A DNA stretch of 28,170 nt. It comes from Gyrodactylus bullatarudis. Lineage: Eukaryota; Platyhelminthes; Monogenea; Gyrodactylidea; Gyrodactylidae. Numbering within the stretch: the first letter of the stretch is position 1; every line of letters starts with the position of its first letter. This document shows positions 21,364 to 28,170 of this stretch, one piece after another. A model generated the notes under the pieces. That model saw nothing but the letters and a program-made list of their open reading frames with translations. It searched no databases and had not been told where the DNA came from. The DNA is taken from positions 365,349 through 393,518 of the forward strand of contig SSNU01000041.1 of NCBI GenBank assembly GCA_012064415.1, given 5' to 3'. Both the position numbers and the translations under genes were made by a program.

Positions 21364-22090
21364 TTATAACTGCCCATTGCATCTTTTCTTTTTCGTTCCC
21401 TTTTTTCTAATTGCAGGCTTTTCATTGATTGGCTTGAAACTGATAATTACTGGTTGAGAAATAATTTGATTATCAACTATTTTTGACTTCTCTAAGTTTG
21501 CATTTTCATCAACTGTAACTGTTTTTGGGGATGACATCTGAAGTTGATTACATAGAGACATAGTTTCAACTAATTGCTCATTTGTTTCATTAATTGGTTC
21601 AAAAACTTTTGTCTGAGCTGGAGCTGCAAATGGGTTCCTCATCAAGGGACTTCTTCTGATTTTGTGTCATTAGGGTGGACATAAATTTAGGGTCATTATC
21701 AAGAAGGCTAGCCAATTTTACCAATTTTTGTTTCTTAGTGAATCTGTCTTTCTCTTTGATACCCAGTTTTGCGACCCCCCGACCACCCGTGTTATTTGAA
21801 ATTTTTACAATCAAAGTGATAATTATTACTGTAGTCAGCGTTTGATGGAGAGAAAAATTAGTTCTGTTAACCGAATCATGATAATTAGGATTTGATCATT
21901 GTGTTGCTAAGATAAACTTGGTAATCTGTTGGTTCGTTTCTGTCTCTCCCCGTCTTATTTTCATTGAAGGGGAGATTGATGCTGTTGGTTTTTTCTCCCT
22001 AGGTTTTGGTAGACTCGTTGGCTTCACATGATTCCTTGGACACAGATTAGGCTTTTGTCTTTTAATAAGGTAAGCTTTAGCTGCTTTCAA
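21364..22090 (-). pseudogene. Decayed low-complexity protein frames of unknown element
   Basis: Three minus-strand frames (22090-21896, 21814-21599 and 21645-21364) look like pieces of coding sequence. The last two join through a one-base frame change near 21630. The upstream piece is basic and ends RRGETETNQQITKFILATQ; the small protein in the 23403-24007 element ends similarly. I recognise no family. Stops and the frame change suggest a dead copy. Confidence 0.35.
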
Positions 22091-23402
22091 AATGCAACCG
22101 TTTACTCATGATGGTTTGTAAATAATATCATTTTTGGGGGAAACTTGGGCATTACATGTTTTTTGAATAATTTCTGGGTCTGAAAAATTGTTCTCAGGTC
22201 TCCCTCGGATCGATTTCACTGAAAACTTGGCATATTTTCTTTTAAAATATTGTTGTTATTTTATCTCCTTTGAAAGGTACGCTCAAGGTTACAGTTTCAC
22301 CTTCTCTTTCTTCTGGCTTTCCTTTGGGTGTATATAGCTTCAATATTCGATCGTTGATCAGTTCAATAGGATAATTGTTCGCCAAGAATCTTCTAGCTCG
22401 CTTTCGTATACAGATTCAGACACTATTCTACGAGTTCGTTTGGGCAGAGCTGTTTTCAAGCCTAGTTTGACTTTCATGGGAACAAAAGAATTGAATGTCT
22501 TTCACCTAAAAAATTTTCAAAGTCATAAACAACGCTAGCACCTTTCAACTTGGATCTCTCTCAACAACTAAGTTGGCTTGATACAAAACATTCAATAGTG
22601 GGATAAATTTATTTTTTGACGGTTAAATGAGCAAATGTTTAGCAAAAGGCTATGGATTAAACTTAAGTGGATTTTATTTTTCTGGAAAGTTTGACACTTA
22701 CAAACCTACTTTATAGTTGCTGTACATAATTTTTTTTCAACTTAAAAGGGTCAGAGAGGAGAGGGATTGGTTTGTTACATTTTTTATAGATATCAGTGAT
22801 TATTAATCTCTCCTTATTACTCTATGTACACGAATACGTTCTCGACCAATCAAATTTGAGCATGCAACATCAATTAACCAAGAATCATTCAATAATTCCT
22901 AATAGGAATTTCCTATTGAACAAACCCTTAAATGTAAAACCTGTGGAATTACTGTAAATTTTGACCGAGAATTCAAAAGCACTAATCAGGCGAAATTCAA
23001 AAAACTCGTCAGACTAAAATCGATATTCCTGACATCAATAATTTTGAATCGGATCGAATTTATTTAATCATAAAAATGCCTAAAAACGCAAAAATAATAT
23101 ATTTTTAAGCGCTTAAACTGATTTTTCTAGTGTATTATTTTTGAGGAACAAGGAATAACTATATATTTATAAAAATAAATAAGGATCTGGCGAAATATAT
23201 ATTTCTCTTATAAATTATTTTTATAAATTAACCAATGATGAATATCTCCATGGGTCATTCGGACGTATATGTAAGTATACGTGAATATTTAATTAATAAC
23301 TATAAATTTGTCTTGCTTTAGATTCCTGATTTCTGCGAATATATTATCATTTTGCTGACTAATGTCTTGCATTTTGTAGGTAGAAGACGAAAATAGATTC
23401 TG
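22091..23402. other. Gene-free stretch
   Basis: No supported gene or repeat boundary. CCAATCA occurs near 22846. Frames are short and without motifs. Confidence 0.35.
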
Positions 23403-24007
23403 GGTGAATATGAGCTCTTTATTTTCGTCGGTTCTCATCAGACCCTACACCGACATATGTATTTATACAGAATATTAATCAATGAAATGTGAAAGTTCGT
23501 ATGGGCCAATCAGAGCATTTATTTGTAATCGGTTGGAGGGTGGAGAGGTTAGTTGGGTAAAATAAATAAATAATATTGGCAAAAACTCAAACCTCGACAT
23601 CAGTTGATATTAACACCTCCTCTAGTTGCAAATCATCAAATGAATCCAACTCACAAAAACCTTGTAACCAAATTTCTACTGTTCCCCACGATGATCGAAA
23701 AAGGTATTTTTCTCAGCCAGAAGTACAAGCCCCTACTCCATCACGAAAAAGAAATCTGTCGACATCACCTAAGCAACAAAAAAGAAAGGGGAAACAGAGA
23801 AAACGATTACCAACTAACAATCAGACAATAGATGTATTCCTCACAGCCCCAAAAGTATGAGCACACTCAACCCCCATTGGTCAATCTTGGATGATTAATT
23901 GCTATTCGTCAGATTTTATAATGTTCCTTAATCTTGCATGTATATAAATATATCTAAAGTTGGTGTTTGGTCTGAAGAGAACCGACGAAAATAAAGCTTT
24001 ATTCACC
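23403..24007. mobile_element. 605-bp element with hairpin-like terminal inverted repeats
   Basis: The left end GGTGAATATGAGCTCTTTAT continues TTTCGTCGGTTCTCATCAGACC. The reverse complement of the right end reads GGTGAATAAAGCTTTAT then TTTCGTCGGTTCTCTTCAGACC. Inside the left repeat, GTCGGT and ACACCGAC can pair as a hairpin. No target duplication is obvious. The interior holds one small frame (23576-23860) but no transposase, so the element is non-autonomous. Confidence 0.6.
23576..23860 (+). CDS. Small basic Ser/Lys-rich protein frame in the element
   Basis: 94 codons open from a TTG (no ATG near the start), so the true start is unknown. The peptide is Ser/Thr-rich, then strongly basic (KQQKRKGKQRKRLP), ending NNQTIDVFLTAPKV. 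The basic run could be a nuclear signal. The end loosely fits a relaxed PCNA-binding PIP pattern (polar-x-x-Ile-x-x-Phe-Leu). A similar ending occurs in the frame at 22090-21896. I do not recognise the protein; it may be a transposon accessory peptide or a remnant. Confidence 0.3.
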   Translation: MAKTQTSTSVDINTSSSCKSSNESNSQKPCNQISTVPHDDRKRYFSQPEVQAPTPSRKRNLSTSPKQQKRKGKQRKRLPTNNQTIDVFLTAPKV

Positions 24008-24432
24008 AATAAAGGAGCAGAGGTATAAATGTTTATCCTATGCCATTCAATGTAATGTTTATCTTATTAGCGTTTCCATTATAGGAAACACACATACATC
24101 AGTGTTATTTTGTCCCCTAAGTTATAAGTTATAACTTATAACATGGGGCTGCATACACCATTTTTATTCAAAAATGAAAAATCGAGTGCCCTATTTAGGA
24201 ACGTTAGACTAAAATTTTACACTAAAAATCAAATCAACCTGTATCCACTATAGAATGCATAATTCATGTTAAGAATAGGTTCATATAAAAATTTGGAAAT
24301 TTTCACCAATCGAATAATTTATTAAAGCAGATTTGAATTAATCTGAAAGAAAAATAAATGAAAACCAGGTAAGAGGAGATGATTGAATATGCTTACGTTT
24401 CCTGCTAATGAAAAATTAAAAATCATCTATTA
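24008..24432. other. 3' flank of the micro-exon gene
   Basis: Contains a perfect 22-bp palindrome at 24121-24142 (GTTATAAGTTA and its complement) and, on the minus strand, an AATAAA at 24318-24323 about 110 bases after the proposed stop codon. Confidence 0.4.
24318..24323 (-). terminator. Candidate AATAAA for the micro-exon gene
   Basis: First AATAAA on the minus strand after the proposed stop at 24435-24433. Confidence 0.4.
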
Positions 24433-27400
24433 TCAGGTTAAGGAATGGTGGTTGGGATATTTCCATAACTTATAACTATAATGGATTCGTATGATTATTA
24501 CATGATAATAAATAAAAATTATTTATGAAAAATATAAAGATATTACTTACTGGCTACTGCTGCTGCTAAAATTTAGTATTGTCGATAAATTCAATTATTG
24601 GAAATTTGAAAATTTTTCTGTTGTATTATGCGCAAAACTTACTGGCTACTGCTGCTGCTTAAATTTAGTATTGTTGATAAATTCAATTATTCGAAGTTCG
24701 GAACATTTTTCTTTAGTACTATGCGCAAAACTTACTGGCTACTGCTGCCGCTAAAATTTAGTATTGTCGATAAATTCAATTATTGGAAATTTGAAAATTT
24801 TTCTGTTGTATTATGCGCAAAACTTACTGGCTACTGCTGCTGCTAAAATTTAGTATTGTCGATAAATTCAATTATTGGAAATTTGAAAATTTTTCTGTTG
24901 TATTATGCGCAAAACTTACTGGCTACTGCTGCTGCTTAAATTTAGTATTGTCGATAAATTCAATTATTCGAAGTTCGGAACATTTTTCTGTAGTACTATG
25001 CGCAAAACTTACTGGCTACTACTGCCGCTAAAATGAGGAAGGAATTGCAAATTTATTAGATTCATATGCTTTCAGCCTACCGCATATTTTTTATTTTAAT
25101 AAGTATTTGTGATAAGTGGACAAAAATAATAAGTTGTTCATGAATGTAAGAATTAATTAAATTAAATAAAGTTGTCAATATTGGTTGAAAACATACGGAT
25201 GACCTCCTCCCCTGAAAAGTAAATATACTCTCAGAATAGTACACATAATGATTATAATTATTGTTATGATATCTATGATATAAATATGAGTATTGAACTC
25301 TAGCTAAACGAACAAAAACTTTTTGACTTACAATACACTAAAATATGAAAATTAATTTTTTAATTTTCTCGAGTTATCGACACTGGAATAGAATTTTTAT
25401 TTTTATGAACGCCAAACTTACGTTCTAGTAGTTGTTCTAGAAATTGATTGTCTCTTATAATACTATATAGTATATCGGTGATCTTGAGTCGTTAAAAATA
25501 TTTGATTTATCAATTTATTTGTTATATGATTTTAGATATTTTCAATAACTATATACTTATTTATGTATGTGATAGTTCAGCATGAAAATTTTTATCTCAC
25601 TGATAAAATCGGCTGAAAGGATATTTTTCAATAGAATTTTTTTCAGATATCAAAATTGCCGATTCTAAACAAATTTTAACTCACGATCCTGAACCACCTC
25701 CACTGTTAATAGAAATAATTTCGTATTGAAATAAATTAATATGTAGATTTCGAGTTGATCGTTTTAATTCAAATTGTTAGATTTAGTATAACATTTGAAA
25801 CTTAAAATTTTATGTAATTTGGGGGTATTATAAAATGCTTTGATTTATCTAATTTATTATCATTTATTAATAGTTATTAAAAGTTATCATGATTAATTTT
25901 CAAATCATTAAGAATTATAAATCCTTTGTTTGGGCGATTCTGCGTTAAGTACAAATTCTAGTGGTTCGAATATGAACTGCTTTAATAACCATGGTTGATG
26001 TGGATTCAAATGCTTTTTTTTGCATCATTATTTGAATAAAATAATATCTTTCCTCTGTTTGGTAGATTAAGTGTTTCTGATATATAAAATATATTTTCGT
26101 TACTCACAAGCCACCAAATCCACTTAAAATAGAAATACCATCAGGAATTTTTCATTAATTTCATTTGATAACATTTTGCTGATTTAATTAACTTACCTTC
26201 CACCATAAGACCTATAAGTAAGAAAATAAATTAGTTTACTAAACTACATTGAATGAAAGAATAATTCTCGAATTATTTAGATTTCAAACATTTTCAGCTA
26301 CTACTGAAACGAGTTTTACTATTTTGTAAACATATTTATTATATTGTTACTAAAGAAACTTACGTGTTGTTCATTGTGTAGACGCTAATAGAAAAATCAT
26401 ATATATCCAGACGATAGAAGAACTATTATTAACTAAAAAATATAATGTTCTAATGAATATAGTCTATCTCAGATACTAATATGGAATAATTTATGATTAA
26501 TTATAAATAATAACAGTGATTATAGCAAGTCTACTTGAGGTTGGCCATGACTCACCCTAAAACTGATCCGCTTCCACTTTATTAGAGAAATTTAAGCCTT
26601 AAATCTCTAACTGTTATTGAACAAACTCATATTACATTTAGGAAGAAGTTTAACTCACCCAAATCCACCTCCACTAAGAGATAAATAAATTTGGATTCAT
26701 CAAAATATTACCAAGATATTATCAAATTGCATAATGACCTAAATGATTAATTTCAATTCAGAATATTTTCTACAAGATGCTCTAAAAGTATGCATAGTAA
26801 TCAGTAAAACCATTAAAACCTAATACTAAGAATACATCATAAACTTTTACAAGTTCTTTTAAGGAAATTTCTTTTGACCTAGAGTTATCATCACCCTATT
26901 CAATGTGCTCACCTCATGTTGGAACTATGGGTGCTTAAAAAAAGAGTTTATCAATTATATTCAAAATTGAGAAAAGATCCAATCAAAAAGTTGCATTTAC
27001 TAATTCCAAAAAATTTAAAAATTATGGTAATTTTATTTTTTGACCGATATTCTTTTCGAAAATTTAAGCTTCAAAATAGTATTTAAATTTGTATCTCACG
27101 ATTTAATGCTGGAAGAAAATTGGATTTTATGCTCAATATTTTGTGTGGATTAAGCAAGTCAAAAGATAAAATATTTAAATGGCCCAAAAAACATACGTCT
27201 TTGTTTTTGTTCTATCAAAAATTGAAATATATATTATATGATCAAATATAAAATAGCCTGCTTTTTATATGTTAAAAATTATCCATAGATATTCCAAGAA
27301 AACTAAATATTCTAAGAATAATTTTGTTATTCGATTCTGGATTTTTTTAGCAGATAAATATTGTGAATATTCCTTACGATGATGACGAGCCATGTGTTTC

Positions 27401-27604
27401 ATTTCTGAAAAAAAGATAATTAAAATAGTTGAAAAATAAAATGATAGCAATTCATTTACAGAAGGTGTCCTTTTCCTTGTAGGCTTTAAAAAATATCATC
27501 TTAAATATTATTGAAAAAATTGACTATAAAACTACATATTTTCAATTTGCTGCTTACTTTAGGCTCATGAACCTTTCAGAGTAATAATTCACTCTCATTT
27601 TCAT
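24433..27604 (-). CDS. Micro-exon gene encoding a Gly/Ser/His-rich protein
   Basis: Unrecognised protein of about 142 residues from 23 exons. Exon 1 is 27604-27558. Internal exons: 27483-27460, 27404-27378, 27211-27197, 27108-27100, 26933-26913, 26673-26659, 26576-26556, 26384-26364, 26211-26197, 26122-26108, 25702-25685, 25612-25601, 25436-25422, 25337-25332, 25211-25197, 25027-25013, 24934-24920, 24842-24828, 24750-24736, 24657-24643 and 24565-24551. The last exon is 24475-24433. All 21 internal exons are 6-27 nt, multiples of three, AG/GT-bounded and share one phase (one base, whole codons, two bases), with no stop. The product has a polar N-terminus, a Gly-rich middle (SGGGFGGSGS, GFGGFGGGSGS), SRFYQTTTRTVLGGGHP, HSSSS-type pentads and an HYKLWKYPNHHSLT tail. 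The start could instead be the Met at 27568. No signal peptide is evident. Confidence 0.75.
24546..25029 (-). repeat. Tandem 92/93-bp array of exon-plus-intron units
   Basis: Five full units start at 24546, 24638, 24731, 24823 and 24915, with a partial sixth at 25008. Two variants alternate as A B A A B: A (92 bp) has ATTGGAAATTTGAAAATT, B (93 bp) has ATTCGAAGTTCGGAACAT. On the minus strand each unit holds one 15-nt exon (CAGCAGCAGTAGCCA or CGGCAGCAGTAGCCA), an acceptor AATTTTAG or AATTTAAG and a donor GTAAGTTTTGCGC. Each copy adds five residues, (H)SSSS or (H)GSSS, to the micro-exon gene. The plus-strand frames through the array are by-products of the repeat. Confidence 0.92.
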
Positions 27605-28170
27605 ACATATGCATTCAAAAATTACACGGGGGGAAATAAAAAAATAAATTTTTAGATATATCGATAATTTTTTCAGGGTTCGTGCAGAATTTTTCCCAGA
27701 TTCCAAAACTCTAATTTTTACAAAAATTTATCGAAAAAAAATTAAAATTTTCCCAAAAAAACTGAAATTCGCAAAAAACTCAAATTAGATCACATATTTC
27801 TTCAAATTACTTGTCTGAAACGCAATTACACAATTAAACTAATTAGCTCATTGAAAAGAACGGGAAATTCTGCGTCTAATGAGGTATATTTCAATATGAC
27901 GCGAAAAATCTTCTTTTTAAAACCAGACGTTAAACTTGGAGTAGCTGTAAAAACTCACGAAAATTGTCATATTTTTCGGGTTTAAAAGCTCGCTAGAGCT
28001 CATATTTTCCGTAAATCTCAGAGTGTTAAGACTCTATCCTATGCAAAATTTTGTGCTCTTTCTAATGGTCATATTTTTATTTCGATATCTTGTGAAATTC
28101 AAATAGATATGCACGGTTTAAGCCAATGGATCCATTGAAGAAATTAAATCAACCAATCAGAATCAAGCAT
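27605..28170. other. 5' flank of the micro-exon gene
   Basis: AT-rich with no supported gene. It should contain the micro-exon gene's promoter, but I see no clear TATA box. The window's last bases (about 28146-28165, ATCAACCAATCAGAATC) match the subterminal part of the Merlin terminal repeat (ATCAACCAATCAGAATT), so another related element end may begin there. Confidence 0.35.

Noticed and set aside
24395..24410. 8-nt CAGGAAAC segment between AG and GTAAGC downstream of the last exon
   Set aside because: Not a multiple of three, and it leads quickly to a stop. Probably 3' UTR.
24546..25029. CRISPR-like or plain satellite reading of the array
   Set aside because: Units are near-identical over their full length with no unique spacers, and each carries an exon with splice sites in a eukaryotic genome.
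24628..25031. Plus-strand open frames through the tandem array (repeating RKTYWLLLL-like peptide)
   Set aside because: They are artefacts of a 92/93-bp repeat. Splice signals and phase logic support the minus strand.
24551..25211. Alternative frame giving Thr-Ala-Ala-Val-Ala repeats from the micro-exons
   Set aside because: Open in the array, but in the other exons it gives mixed charged and hydrophobic residues. The Gly/Ser frame is consistent throughout.
26712..26738. Possible extra 27-nt exon in the micro-exon gene
   Set aside because: Splice-like ends and open frame, but a weaker donor and a hydrophobic, Cys-containing peptide unlike its neighbours. Left out pending RNA data.

Overview
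This is eukaryotic, animal nuclear DNA. It is AT-rich, its genes are split by GT-AG introns, and they include metazoan regulators (a Suppressor-of-fused homologue and an ARID2-like chromatin subunit). Small genes packed among many DNA transposons suggest an arthropod, perhaps a crustacean or copepod. That placement is inference. I see no rRNA, tRNA or CRISPR.

Layout. 1-2282: repeats, namely a fold-back element (1-630) and a 183-bp hAT-type MITE with an 8-bp target duplication (1811-1993). 2283-13167: a compact gene block. On the minus strand, THOC6 (mRNA export) is followed after about 80 bp by REXO4 (RNA exonuclease). Diverging from THOC6 across a 140-bp shared promoter are, on the plus strand, GET4 (tail-anchored protein targeting), SUFU (Hedgehog pathway), a Trm9/ALKBH8-type tRNA methyltransferase and ARID2 (PBAF subunit). 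I rebuilt exon structures from splice signals, reading phase and family conservation. Several introns are only 26-32 nt. Two downstream genes (REXO4 and the methyltransferase) start directly at a 3' splice site about 80 bp after the previous stop, and no first exon is visible. This resembles spliced-leader operons.

13168-24432: mobile-element territory. It holds a head-to-head inverted pair of one element (14485-16463), a complete Merlin transposon with long terminal repeats, an 8-bp target duplication and a dead transposase (16725-18562), a hAT transposase relic abutting a second DDE transposase fragment (18640-19550), and elements with related hairpin-like ends (21233, and 23403-24007).

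24433-27604 (minus): the most unusual locus. It reads as a micro-exon gene: a first exon, 21 internal exons of 6-27 nt (every one a multiple of three and in the same phase) and a terminal exon. Together they give about 142 residues, rich in Gly, Ser and His. Its 3' half is a tandem array in which each 92/93-bp unit is one 15-nt exon plus one intron. Micro-exon genes of this kind are known from schistosomes; I know of no description in this kind of genome.
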